DNA from: Reticulitermes lucifugus
Lineage: Eukaryota > Arthropoda > Insecta > Blattodea > Rhinotermitidae
NCBI GenBank assembly: GCA_026260175.1
Contig: JAKCWW010005822.1
Span: 5,415-34,844 of the forward strand
DNA length: 29,430 nt
Direction: 5' to 3'
Position numbers and translations under genes: made by a program. Below, in pieces: positions 1 through 9,190 of this stretch. The first letter of the stretch is position 1. Every line of letters starts with the position of its first letter. Below the pieces are notes generated by a model, which saw only the letters and a list, made by a program, of their open reading frames with translations, was not told the origin of the DNA and made no database searches.

Positions 1-940
1 TATTTGAATATCTTGAATACTACCAAACTCCACCAAAGCTAATAAAGTTAATAAAAATAACTTTGCAAAATACAACAGCAAAGGTTAAAATTAATAATGA
101 AGTGACTGAACTAATAGAAATAAAATCTGGAGTAAGACAGGCTGATCCTCTTTCTACCCTGCTATTTAGCATAGTCATAGATGTTATAATTAAAAAACTC
201 AATCCAAGGGGAAACATTTCCACCCGATTAATGCAAACACGTGCATATGCCGATGACGTGTTGGTTATATCCAGAACACAACAGACAATGATCGATATCT
301 TCGTAAAATTAAAAGGAGAAGCGTCAAAAGTGGGCCTGACGATAAATGAAAATAAAACGAAATATCTATACTGTACAAGACAGGTATCGAGAAATGTACC
401 AATTTTTGAACAAACAAAAATTGAACAAGTGAATCAATTTAAGTATCTACGTTCTGTAGTTAATAATAATAATTCAATAGAGGACGAAATACAATAAAGA
501 ATAGCTGCAGGAAACAAAGCTTATTATACGAATAAATCCTTTTTCCAAAGTAAGTTAATTTCAAATGCGGCAAAATTACAATTTTATAAAGCCGTGATAA
601 GACCTGTTGTTACGTACGCTTCTGAAACCTGGGTACTAAACGAAAACATTACACAAAAATTACTAAGATTTGAAAGAAAGATTTAAGGAAAATTCGGGCA
701 TATACAAAGAATGGAAGAACATCGAATAACTAGGAAGGTAACCAACTGGATGCCAACATTATTAAACAGCCCAAAGGAAGACCTAAAGATAGATGGTGGG
801 ACAGTGTGCGCGGAGATCTGAAAATTGTGGGTGTACTGGATTGGAGAAAGAGTGTTTTAGACTGAAAATATTGGCAAGGCATACTTGAGCAAGCCAAAAC
901 CCATCCAGTGTTTTAGAGCTTAATAAGAAGTAAGAAGAAG
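1..940 (+). pseudogene. Decayed non-LTR retrotransposon tail (reverse transcriptase and C-terminal region), cut by the left edge
   Basis: The frame starting at base 3 is open from the window edge to a TAA at 495-497 and reads as the second half of a non-LTR reverse transcriptase. It has a RQADPLS motif (family norm RQGDPLS) and then the catalytic YADD box at 246-257, followed by GLTINENKTKY. After the in-frame stop, the same frame continues with RIAAGNKAYY and RPVVTYASETW up to about 680. There a second stop and an apparent internal deletion join it to GHIQRMEEHRI (about 697-730). A final piece, KGRPKDRWWDSVRGDL, at about 774-822 carries another stop. The 3' end, 918-940, is a short AAG/TAAGAAG-rich tail, as in RTE-like elements. 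It is dead: at least three stops, one deletion, and a G-to-A residue change in RQGDP. The clade (RTE-like) is inference; the reverse transcriptase call is firm. Confidence 0.88.
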
Positions 941-957
941 TTCCGTTACATGCCAAG

Positions 958-1185
958 CAGCCATTGAGGGGAGGTAAATGTATAGCTCTACCCACACTAA
1001 ACCTCGGCGCTATAAGGTCAGCGCCACGCCCCAGCCGCTTTACCCCCGGAAATGAGACCCGGTATCCAATGTACAGGAGGTTGAGTAGTCCTCGGGGCCG
1101 TTTTAAATGGGTAGGAATAACTCAGCACCACGGGGTTTCGAACCCCAGACCTTCCAGTACGTAGCGAGTCGCTCTTATATAAATG
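958..1185 (-). repeat. Reverse-tRNA SINE relic (Talua-like)
   Basis: The plus strand shows the landmarks of a blattodean SINE that I know from memory: a GGTAAATG-type start, an ACCTCGGCGCTATAAGG middle, TTTACCCCCGGAAATGAGACCCGGTA at 1040-1065, CCTCGGGGCCGTT at 1091-1103, and an antisense tRNA end. On the minus strand, 1132-1146 is a pol III B-box/T-loop sequence (GGGGTTCGAAACCCC), and GAGCGACTCGCTACG further along fits the tRNA D-arm/anticodon side. The tRNA-like part is therefore in reverse orientation. Related but more decayed copies lie at 8998-9190 and 11445-11700. The family name is from memory and unverified; the antisense tRNA-like end is visible. Confidence 0.6.
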
Positions 1186-1258
1186 TTGATACAACTGGCG
1201 ATGGGGAGAAGTCCATAAAATTTATGATTTTAAATAAAGTTTTGTGTGTTACAGCAGG

Positions 1259-1520
1259 GCCGATCCCAGTGGCCGCGCGGTCGAAGGCGTGGGTCTGCGA
1301 CTGCTCGCTTGCTGAGATTGTGGGTTCGAATCCCGCCTAGGGCATGGATGTCTGTCTCTTGTGGGTGTTGTGAGATGTCAGACAAGGGTCTCTGCGTCAG
1401 GCTGATCATTCGTCCAGAGGAGTCCTACGGAGTGTGATATGTCTAATTGAGTGTGATCGTGAGGCCTCGATAATGAGGAGGCTCTGGCCCACTAGGAGCT
1501 GTTGCGCCAGTGAAAACAAA
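1259..1520 (+). repeat. tRNA-headed SINE, copy 1, with target-site duplication
   Basis: The head resembles a type II (Leu/Ser-like) tRNA: box A TGGCCGCGCGG at 1270-1280 continuing with AAGGCG, and box B GGGTTCGAATCCC at 1322-1334. The body (GGCATGGATGTCTGTCTCTTGTG, 1341-1363, and onward) is shared with the copy at 6628-6840. It is flanked by a 12-bp direct repeat with one mismatch, TGTTACAGCAGG (1247-1258) and TGTTATAGCAGG (1521-1532), the mark of LINE-driven insertion. It is not a functional tRNA gene: the acceptor ends do not pair well and the unit continues about 170 bp beyond the T-arm. Confidence 0.85.
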
Positions 1521-1910
1521 TGTTATAGCAGGTGGTATATGTAATTACCAATTTGCTTTGAAGCATTACATGCGGTCCTGCCACCCCATTAGGAATGATC
1601 CTTGCTCTAAAACAACATTAACCTAAGGTATGTATTTGGACTTAATGCACATAGCTATTTACGCTGTCTCCTCCAACTGCCCTCTCTACGTATTTACATC
1701 TTTGAAACTCGTGTTCGACTTTTGATCCGGCATAACGACATTACTTCTACTACAGACGTAAAACAGTCGTTTAGTCAATGATACTCTAGAATGGAGACAG
1801 CAGGTTTCTCCGGGATTTCGTACCCTGTACGACTCTAGATTTGTCATAATTCCGAAGGCCAAACTCTAAATTTTCGCCGCATTATACAAACAAAACAAAT
1901 TTACGTATTG

Positions 1911-2142
1911 AAATCTTCTCTCTTCTGGGATGTTACGCAGTGTAGATTGGTAGTTATTTACCGAAGTTTCGGGATACCTATCGGTCCATCTTCAAGGGTC
2001 GAGCAGTCCAAAAAAACTCTTAGATTGCTCGACCCTTGAAAATGGTTTGTCCCGAAACGTCGGTAACTACCAATCATCTCAAATGAACGAAGATCTCATT
2101 TACACCGCAGCGGAAACCTGAAATCACACAAATTTACGTATT
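1911..2142. mobile_element. Hairpin (foldback) element, copy A
   Basis: Bases 1945-2075 form a long imperfect hairpin. GATTGGTAG...TTACCGAAGTTTCGGGA (1945-1973) pairs with TCCCGAAACGTCGGTAACTACCAATC (2050-2075), and CTTCAAGGGTCGAGCA (1990-2005) pairs with TGCTCGACCCTTGAA (2026-2040), leaving a short A-rich loop near 2010-2020. The flanks (TCTTCTGGGATGTTACGCAGTGTAG on the left, GCAGCGGAAACCTGAAATCAC on the right) are shared with copy B at 3379-3584 in the same orientation. It encodes nothing. It could be a MITE, or a terminal repeat of a larger element. Confidence 0.75.
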
Positions 2143-3378
2143 CTTTCAAACTGAAATGTACTGGACCATTCGGCAAAATTTCTAAGGGTCACACAAGATT
2201 ATTTCAATGCTAGAAGTTTGGTGCTCGAAGTAAACAGAATAGCAGTGTTTAAATAGAAACAAAGAGGCGACACACTGACAACTAGGCCAAGATGAAAACA
2301 CGGTGGACTCTCTCAAGACCGTCATTCATTGTGTCGAAGAGAGCCAAGCATCTGCTTGGGCTGCGTGTCGGCCACATTTGGAGTGGGCAATTCGGACGGA
2401 CTTTCAACTACCAAATGTAACTGCTCTTAAAAGTGAAGAATCCAACAGTTAGGCCTATACGTTTCGAAGGCTACAGCCAAAAATAAAAAAAGTGTCATAG
2501 GATCAACGAGAAGAAAAGCTAGCTCAGTGAATAGTCTTATTTTGGTTTCTACATAAAATGACAATTCATTTTTCTGTTAGCGTTTGGTAATAGAAAATTC
2601 AAAAACATTTTGACAATTTCCTTCCCTGTCTGCTGTTTCCATTGATACCTTTAAATTCATTCACTCTTACACACGTTTGAGGTACTTTAAAACACGATTT
2701 AGCTGAATATGCACGTCATGAACTTAAAAATTATGGAAACACAGTTTGATAGAATAGGCAAAATAATAGGATTACTCTTATATCATCGGTACTTTCTTCA
2801 GCAAAAATTTCACACTGTAATACCGACTGAAACACTGCCTTCTGCTCTTAACTCTGTTTGTAACCGAGCTCAGTTTTTCATTTGTTTTCCATGGAAACGA
2901 TATGACAAGCCGACACACAGAGTACTTACTGTACTGTTCTGTACTACAGTAAGTATTGCAGTTTACGTCCCAAATCCTCTTGCGATTGGGCGATCTTAAA
3001 GCATGTATACACCAGTAACAGTCAGTCCTAGTTATTACTTTTTGTAACAGCTCAAGGTCCAAGTTTGAAACTGGGACCTTGCCCTCAAGGATGAAAGAAG
3101 ATAGTATATGTATTTCTAAGTATAGTAAGTTCAGGGTCTGTAAGTATCTCGGCTAACGGTTTTGTAAAAAATTAGTTAAACCTCGCATACCCATTAAGGT
3201 AAATTGCCTTTTAAACCTTTTCATAGTAATTTTTTGCTAACGAACTAGGCGGTCGAACAGATTTTGCTTTTTGGAGTGCAGTCATTATTGTAGTACCTAC
3301 ATCGAAAGAGGCTGTACCTGGAACGAGTGAGTACAGTTGGTGTGAACAAGTCTACAGCGAAAAACAGCTCCTGTATTG
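2143..3378. other. Stretch between the two hairpin elements, no gene recognised
   Basis: No open frame here matches a family I know. The longest overlapping frames (about 95 codons on each strand at 2709-3062) are antisense to one another and read as noise. A perfect 10-bp inverted repeat, ACTTACTGTA (2924-2933) and TACAGTAAGT (2945-2954), with an 11-nt loop lies inside. Because the flanking hairpin elements are in direct orientation, this could be the interior of one element, but no coding remains support that. Confidence 0.5.
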
Positions 3379-3584
3379 AGATCTGCGCTCTTTTGAGATA
3401 TTACGCAGCGTCGAGTGGTAATCCTTTACCGACTTTTCGGGACACCTATCGGGCCCCATCTTCAAGGGTCAAGAAGTATTTTCGTCTTGGACTTCTTGGT
3501 TTCCCGAAACGTCGGTAACGAATTACCACTTGACGCTGCGTAATATCCCAGGAGATCAACATCGCGGCGGAAGCCTGAAATCAC
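3379..3584. mobile_element. Hairpin (foldback) element, copy B
   Basis: Bases 3395-3549 form a hairpin with outer arms of about 48 nt at very high complementarity. GAGATATTACGCAGCGTCGA (3395-3414), GTGGTAAT, then TTTACCGACTTTTCGGGA pair with TCCCGAAACGTCGGTAA (3502-3518), ATTACCACTTGACGCTGCG and TAATATCCC. The inner AAGAAGT/ACTTCTT segment (around 3471-3497) pairs too. The right flank, GCGGAAGCCTGAAATCAC (about 3566-3583), matches the flank of copy A. The arms are better preserved than in copy A. No coding capacity. Confidence 0.8.
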
Positions 3585-4980
3585 GGATAGCTCCTGCATC
3601 AATCAGTGCCTTCTGCTTATTAGCACTCCATGACCAACACCAGTAGTAAGCTTTGTGTACATAACCTATACGAACCAGCGTAAATCTACAATAAAATCTG
3701 GAGAAGTTATTCAAAGATAGCAAGTATCGTCCTTTATTCAAAAACTGCTGGATATCCCTCCATCATCCCTGAGAAACGACCGTGGGAACCGCTAGCTGCC
3801 TTTTCAGTAACCGAAGCCGGGAATTCGGTACTTAGAGGACGGCTACATTATGTAGTAATACTAGTCAGAGGCACACAGCCGGATTTTACGTAATAGAAAC
3901 TCTTTACTTTTTAAACATCAGCATCATGGATTGGGTTTCTAACTCTTCCGTCTTACGACGACTGAAGCTGTTACGTCTAAACTTTTGTGGGATTCGTTTT
4001 CAGACACTCTTTCTAAATATTCTAGCCGTTTCTGATAAGAGTTTTTATTAATGAACCCAGGGTATTTGACAAACTCTACCTACCAAGGACCCAACAGTGT
4101 AGGAATTTTTCACATTACTTCCACCTGAAGAATGAAATGTAACCCATTCCCGAAGCATTGTCGTTTTTTTTTAAATTGAGGCAATGGACTAAACCAGATA
4201 AATATTTTTGAAGCAGTAATTAAATATTCAGAATAAATGTCATTTCATAGAAGGTTTTTTGGAAGTATTCGACAGCCTTTTAAGAAATATCTTGAGGTTC
4301 ATAACAGCGAGTTTCCTACTCCACTGCAATTGCATGCTACTGAGTTTAGATCATCACGACCATTACGTAAGTAGTACGAGCAACTGGCTTATTTATATAC
4401 CAAAATTATTTTCATTTAGTGACAGACCTGCAGATGGACCAACAGAGGGGCAGATCTCATCTTGAAATAACTTTTCGAAATGTACTCGCAGTTTGTGTCC
4501 TCAAGAGAACTCGCTACGTCTCACATGTAACAGTCAGTAGGTCACTGATGTTAGGAAAACAATAGTTGTTTATTATGATAACCAAACGAAAACTATAAAT
4601 AAACACTGTCAGCGAAATTCAGACTAAAACTTCAAAGCAAGAGGCACGTAAGTTTACGACAACGTACCTAACTTGATATTGAATTATTTAGTGTTGCTGT
4701 TTAAAATGCAGAGCTGATAGAGCAACTGTTTATTTATTTATATGCTACTTAATGACGCCCAAATTATACATCGTTAAATGAGTAAATGGTTAAAGAAAAA
4801 TGAGTAGGAAGGGTGAGAAGAAACATGGCCCATTTTACATGGAAGATCTGAAGAAAACAACGAAGCTCGGTAGTCACGACAGGCAGTAACAAGCCGAGGT
4901 TGGAACTGAGTGCTACCGGAATGTAAATTTAGAGCGTTACAACAAACGTCGCGGTAAGTAAGTAGGTTTCATATTTTGGA
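3585..4980. other. Gene-free stretch
   Basis: About 1.4 kb of moderately AT-rich sequence. Open frames are short (under 70 codons) and match nothing I recognise. I see no tRNA-like boxes, tandem arrays or convincing inverted repeats. Confidence 0.5.
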
Positions 4981-4984
4981 CTTT

Positions 4985-5125
4985 CAGGGTGCAATTCTCG
5001 GCCTAGACACAGGCTGTACGGGTTTAGGTCTTTCTTTGGTTTCCACAGTCCTGCCAAGCCTATGCCAGGGTAGTAACTCAAATTAGGACAGAGCAGCATC
5101 TCCACTTTCTTTCCACTTCATTTTC
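4985..5125 (+). repeat. Possible degenerate dispersed repeat
   Basis: The run CTCGGCCTAGACACAGG (4998 onward), then GGGTTTAGGTCTTTCTTTGG and TGCCAAGCCTATGCCAGGGTAGTA, followed by CACTTTCTTTCCACTTC, resembles a dispersed arthropod repeat that I recall ending in a TTCCTTCCCACTCCTAG-type segment. The match is loose and from memory only. No target-site duplication is evident. Confidence 0.3.
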
Positions 5126-5147
5126 TATTGATAAATCTAACATGCGA

Positions 5148-5928
5148 CATTATACAATATGAGCGAAAAATGCACTGCCAAACCTATAGACGGTGAATCT
5201 ACACCACAACACAAGAAAAAATGTATTATGAACGAAAGGTTTTTAAAGCATATTTTCCGAATTACGGCTTCTTGAAGGTTAAAGAAAATGCTCAAAGTGT
5301 CCACCTTGAGCTTCAACGGAAAATGTTGTACGTCTGACCAGTGAGTGCCTTACTACTTTGAAAAATCCAGATGTACGAATCGTCTCAGACCCATTCTGTA
5401 CTCGCTGTTGCAAGTCCGGGACGGCACCGACTTCTGTAGCACAAACAGTAGACTGCAATGTCCTCAGAGATGAAAGTCTAAGGGATTTAAATCTGGGGAA
5501 TGAGCAGGCCATGCTGTTGGTCCACCTTGTCATATCCGCTGTTCCGGAAACACGTTGTTCAAGAATTCCCGAATTGCAAGGTAAAAATGTGTGGAGCACC
5601 ATCATGTATGAACCACAAATGAATCCTGGTCTGCAGATCCGCATCTTGCAACAGCTCTGGAAGGACGTTACGTAGGAAGTCGCGGTAAACAGCCCCAGTC
5701 AGACGTGGTGAAGAAAGTGGGTCCCAGCAGTCTGTCTGCTGCAATGCCAGCACGGAAACTCAAGGCGGACACTTTGAGCATTTTCTTTAATCGTCAGGAG
5801 GCCGTAATTCGGAATCCACGCTTCAGAAGGCCTGTGTTCATATAATACTTTTGTCTTGTATTGTGGTGTGGATTCGCCTTCTGTAGGTCTGTTTGTGCAT
5901 TTTTCCTTCACTCTGTATAGTCTTACAC
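5148..5928 (-). mobile_element. Foldback relic of a Tc1/mariner-like DNA transposon
   Basis: Left arm 5148-5313 and right arm 5756-5928 are inverted copies of each other, at a rough by-eye estimate of three quarters identity over about 165 bp. Shared landmarks are GAAAAATGCAC near 5164 (antisense near 5895-5905), CCGAATTACGGC near 5258 (antisense near 5804-5815) and AAAGAAAATGCTCAAAGTGTCC near 5281 (antisense 5769-5791). Each arm holds the transposon end plus the last ~11 codons of the transposase (GGHFEHFL, stop). The middle carries a further transposase stretch on the minus strand only. The structure is therefore a head-to-head joint of two unequally truncated 3' ends of one element, or an element with very long inverted ends. 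No intact element remains. Confidence 0.75.
5279..5755 (-). pseudogene. Tc1/mariner-superfamily transposase, C-terminal half, frameshifted
   Basis: Reading the minus strand from 5755 down, the first frame gives SSPRLTGAVYRDFLRNVL and then IHLWFIHDGAP, which carries the second catalytic Asp of the DDE/D triad. A shifted frame then gives TAWPAHSPDLNPLDFHL (third catalytic Asp region), followed by TGA where the family has Trp (LWG). Another frame supplies the C-terminal LQQRVQNGSETIR and VEAQGGHFEHFL, ending in TAA at 5279-5281. The N-terminal DNA-binding domain and first catalytic Asp are absent. At least two frame changes and one nonsense change make it non-functional. It is the coding core of the foldback element. 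Confidence 0.85.
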
Positions 5929-6021
5929 CTTAAAGCATAATTAAATTTACCAAGAATAAAAAAGATTAAATAAAAAACCCTAGTAAATAAAATAGGGCTG
6001 ACGTGCAGGTCATTATAACAC

Positions 6022-6400
6022 AAGATAAAACCAGATGCAGAATATATGACAAAAAATTAATGCAAGAATATCAGAAATGGGGTTTAAATGTAAATGTTCT
6101 TAAAATAGAATGTCTAAATATAGGAAATGACATATAAAATGTGAAAACAGAATATAACATTTAAATTAAACAATACGGCATATCAGTACTTAGGATCCAT
6201 TTTCACCAACTCGGAAAAATCCAAAGGAGAAGTGTTAAAATAGAAATGAGCAAGCCAGGAAAGCAAGAAGAGCATTGAATAGCCTACTTTGTAGTAAAAA
6301 TATTTTATTAAACACAAAGAAACCAATACTTTACACAGCAGTGCAAATCATTTTCAGCCACGGTTTTGAAATGTGGACAGTGAATTACGGATTACATTCC
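6022..6400 (+). pseudogene. Second non-LTR reverse transcriptase relic
   Basis: Conceptual translation in broken frames shows the thumb and post-YADD part of an insect non-LTR reverse transcriptase: LMQEYQKWGLNVNV followed by LNIGND at about 6058-6132, a region matching the family's CDSYKYLGSIFT segment at about 6172-6210, the SQARKA...RALNSLL equivalent near 6250-6285, and a YGCE.WTVN equivalent around 6355-6385. Stops and frame changes occur throughout, and the catalytic YADD region is not present. The family differs in detail from the copy at 1-940. Assignment rests on pattern memory of such elements. Confidence 0.65.
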
Positions 6401-6627
6401 AGCAAGGGCACACTCTATCGCTTTTACTAATTATATAATAGGATAGATCACTTTTCGCCTGTTTCAGTGGTTCCAAAATTGTGTTTCTTGGAGACCGAGA
6501 CCTTTCTTGAAGATCTGCCATGGCGTTCTTTAAAGGCGAATATAAATTTACAAAATTATTCGGTAAATAATATTGTCATTGAGAAAAAAAGGACTTTAAT
6601 TTAATTGTGCTTGGCATAGTGAATAGT

Positions 6628-6840
6628 GCCGATCCCAGTGGCCGCGCGGTCCGAGGCGTGGGTCTGCGGCCGCTCGCTTACTGGGATTGTGGGTTTGAAT
6701 CCTGCTGGGGGCATGGATGTCTGTCTCTTGTGAGTGTTGTGTTTTGTCAGGTGTGGTGTGTGTAAAGTGTGATCATGAAGTCTCGAAAAAAAATGAGGCG
6801 GCCTAGGCCCCCAAGGGGCTGTCGAGCCATTGAAAAAAAA
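6628..6840 (+). repeat. tRNA-headed SINE, copy 2, with perfect target-site duplication
   Basis: Same family as 1259-1520: GATCCCAGTGGCCGCGCGGT (6631-6650) contains box A and GGGTTTGAATCC (6691-6702) is box B, followed by GGCATGGATGTCTGTCTCTTG. The 3' half is diverged or internally rearranged and carries two A-runs (about 6786-6793 and 6832-6840), the last being a poly(A)-like tail. Perfect 12-bp direct repeats, ATAGTGAATAGT at 6616-6627 and 6841-6852, bound it, so both ends are exact. The perfect duplication suggests a younger insertion than copy 1. Confidence 0.92.
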
Positions 6841-6960
6841 ATAGTGAATAGTAAATTGTACGTAGGAAAATTTTAGAGTTTGGGTTTATCACAAGCATAA
6901 GATACATTTTGAAATTATGATATTCAAATGAAATAAACCAGAGTAATTTTAATAGAAGTT

Positions 6961-7520
6961 ATCCCGTTGTGTTTCGTAACTTTACGAAACGCAGCGGGAT
7001 GTCTTTTATTAAAATTTACGAAACACGTCTTCTATTAAAATTTACGAAACACAAAGGGGATACCTTTTGTTAAAATTTACGAAATACAACTGGATGTCTT
7101 CTATTAAAATTTACGAAACACAAGGGGATACCTTTTGTTAAAATTTACGAAACACAACTGTATGTCTTCTATTAAAATTTACGAAACACAAAGGGGATAC
7201 CTTTTGTTAAAATTTACGAAACACAACTGGATATCTTCTACTAGAATTTACGAAACACAAAGGGTATACCTTTTGTTAAAATTTACGAAACACAACTGGA
7301 TGTCTTCTATTAAAATTTACGAAACACAAAGGGGATACCTTTTGTTAAAATTTACGAAACACAACTGGATATCTTCTACTAAAATTTACGAAACACAATG
7401 GGTATACCTTTTGTTAAAATTTTCCTTCTATTATTGTCTTCTATTAAAATTTACGAAAAACAAGGGATTTATTCTATTAAAATTTACGAAATACCACGGG
7501 ATGTGTTCTATTAACACTGT
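6961..7520. repeat. Satellite-like tandem array (units about 34-35 bp, dimer 68-69 bp)
   Basis: About 15 units share the core AATTTACGAAACACAA. Between about 7039 and 7410 two variants alternate, one ending ACTGGATGTCTTCTATTA and one ending AGGGGATACCTTTTGTTA, giving a higher-order dimer. Successive GAAACACAAC/GAAATACAAC starts fall at 7081, 7149, 7218, 7287 and 7356, spacing 68, 69, 69 and 69. Units decay toward the right (7415-7513). The left boundary is a hairpin: ATCCCGTTGTGTTTCGTAA (6961-6979) and its inverted copy TTACGAAACGCAGCGGGAT (6982-7000), so the first unit is duplicated in inverted orientation. A solitary AAATTTACGAAA lies at 7603-7614. The 162-codon open frame at 7135-7623 is a by-product of 69 being divisible by 3. 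Confidence 0.95.
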
Positions 7521-7624
7521 ACTCACTAGTCAAGCTCGTATCAACAATCAGTACAAGAATGTTAGAAGGACGATGATTAATTGTAATGCAAATACACATT
7601 TTAAATTTACGAAAGTAGAATAAT

Positions 7625-8920
7625 ATTTACCTCAAACCAACGAATTTTTTTCAGTTGCGTATCGACGGTTTCGATTAGTCTTTCTTTTGATTTTAAATTA
7701 ACATAGCATATTCTGCCATGTTTAATTTTAATGTGCGGTTTTCATTGACCTTAGGATATGTCAGCTTTTCTGTATGTCACAAATGCTCAGTAGCAAAAAC
7801 TTTCGGAAAACACTCACCTAATTCGTGTATTCAATACGTCAGCTGATGTAGGAAATCTAACAAGAAAGGGTTTTGCATTCTTTCCATATTTACTTCTAAT
7901 AATAGCTGTATGAGTATCCACCTTCCACAAACAAGTTATTTGATTGCTTCTGCTGGCAGCGCAATGTGTTTACGTGATTCAGCTGGCTTCTTCTTCTTTT
8001 TTACAGGGATAAACTTAATTACACCGGCCATCGGGCTTTGTACAGACATAAACAACTCTCTCACACACTAGTGAAATAATCCGCACTGCAACGCGCTACT
8101 ACGTACATTGTTTTTGGACGCAACACAAACACACGTTTTTATAACTCTTGATCCATTAGTAGGCCTCCACTATTTATATCCCTCAAACTACGCGGATAGA
8201 AATTGTTTAAATATTTCGAAACAAATGTCTCATAATTATCTTATATACCCCACTGTCCTTTTGGAGCATTCAACATTCCTCCTCCTCGTGGACTATAATC
8301 TTCAGGATGCGATTTTATTTCAAATTCTTAATATTTTTCTTCTATTTATTTTGCATTCTGAAAATCTGTATTCTATTTCTTTCCTGATCAAGAAGTGGAA
8401 TTCGTGCTGGATATTTTAGAATGAAAACGACTTTCGGTAGCTACAAGGCCTCTTAACACATACCTTGTTTTCTGCCGCTGTCCTTCCTACGTATCCATAT
8501 GAAACAGAAGAAGAAAGGTTCTAGTAACATTAAGGGGTTTGTATTTTATGTTTTTTATTGTACCATTTATTTTGCTGCAATAATTAAGTCTAATTTTGAG
8601 GTGTGTATAATGACAGATAAGTTAGCTTTATATTCTTTTTCTATTCCCTGTTACATTTTCTGCTGAGTGTCAGACAGAGAATAATTAAAAGAAATAGTTA
8701 GTGTAATACTTTATTTGTATTGAAATTCTTTAACATATTCATTGATATAGGCCCATAGTCCCATTCACAATTCCTTTGTCATCCTGTCAATGATATGTAG
8801 GTACAACTTGCTAAATCACGTAAAGCAAAGTATAAGGCCAAGTTCTCTAGAATATGAAAATTGAGGCTCTCAAGGCGGTGATTGTGGAAGTTACTGAGCT
8901 ACGACACCATGTAAATTAAT
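7625..8920. other. Gene-free AT-rich stretch
   Basis: I see no recognisable gene. A 103-codon plus-strand frame at 8108-8419 is rich in Leu, Ile and Phe from AT-rich codons and resembles no family I know, so I leave it as chance. No tRNA boxes or tandem arrays were noticed. Confidence 0.5.
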
Positions 8921-8932
8921 GGGTAGGTACTC

Positions 8933-9190
8933 TACCAACGATTTGGAGGAATCTGCTGTCTCCATCTTCGGGATATGTCGTGAAGTTTTCCCTGTTCACG
9001 TCATGACGGCATACGGGGGGTTAAAGGTATAGCTGCATTCATTGTTAACTTCTGCACTAGATGGCTGTGAGTGGTCAGCTTCACTCCCCGTTAAAAGGAT
9101 TATGGAACTATCAAGGGTCATTTGGAAAAGAAATACAAAGCCGACAAAGGAAGAAGAAATCCGGCCGTTTGAAGGAAGTCTTGTAAGCAC
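8933..9190 (+). repeat. Composite repeat debris: TACCAACG-type core next to a reverse-tRNA SINE fragment
   Basis: TACCAACGATTTGGAGGA (8933-8950) followed by ATCTGCTGTCTCCATCTTCGGG is the same core as at 15353-15396. From 8998 the sequence CACGTCATGACGGCATACGGGGGG, then CTGCACTAGATGGCTGTGAG and TGGTCAGCTTCACTCCCCGTT, matches the 5' part of the SINE at 958-1185 and aligns with 11485-11590. The antisense tRNA end is missing. Boundaries are approximate. Confidence 0.5.

Noticed and set aside
1270..1344. Possible functional tRNA gene
   Set aside because: Boxes A and B are present, but acceptor pairing is poor and the same body follows in a second dispersed copy, so it is a SINE head.
2050..2066. 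Hammerhead ribozyme suggested by CCCGAAACGTC
   Set aside because: The partner CTGATGA core and the expected stem arrangement are not present; GAAAC followed by GTC leaves no room for the closing stem.
5358..5675. 105-codon plus-strand open frame
   Set aside because: Antisense shadow of the transposase relic, whose motifs (HDGAP, SPDLNPLDF) are on the minus strand.
6961..7520. CRISPR array
   Set aside because: Units are contiguous with no unique spacers, and the context is an animal genome; it is a satellite-like tandem array.
8108..8419. 103-codon plus-strand open frame
   Set aside because: AT-rich, Leu/Ile/Phe-dominated, no motif, no splice or promoter context; likely chance.
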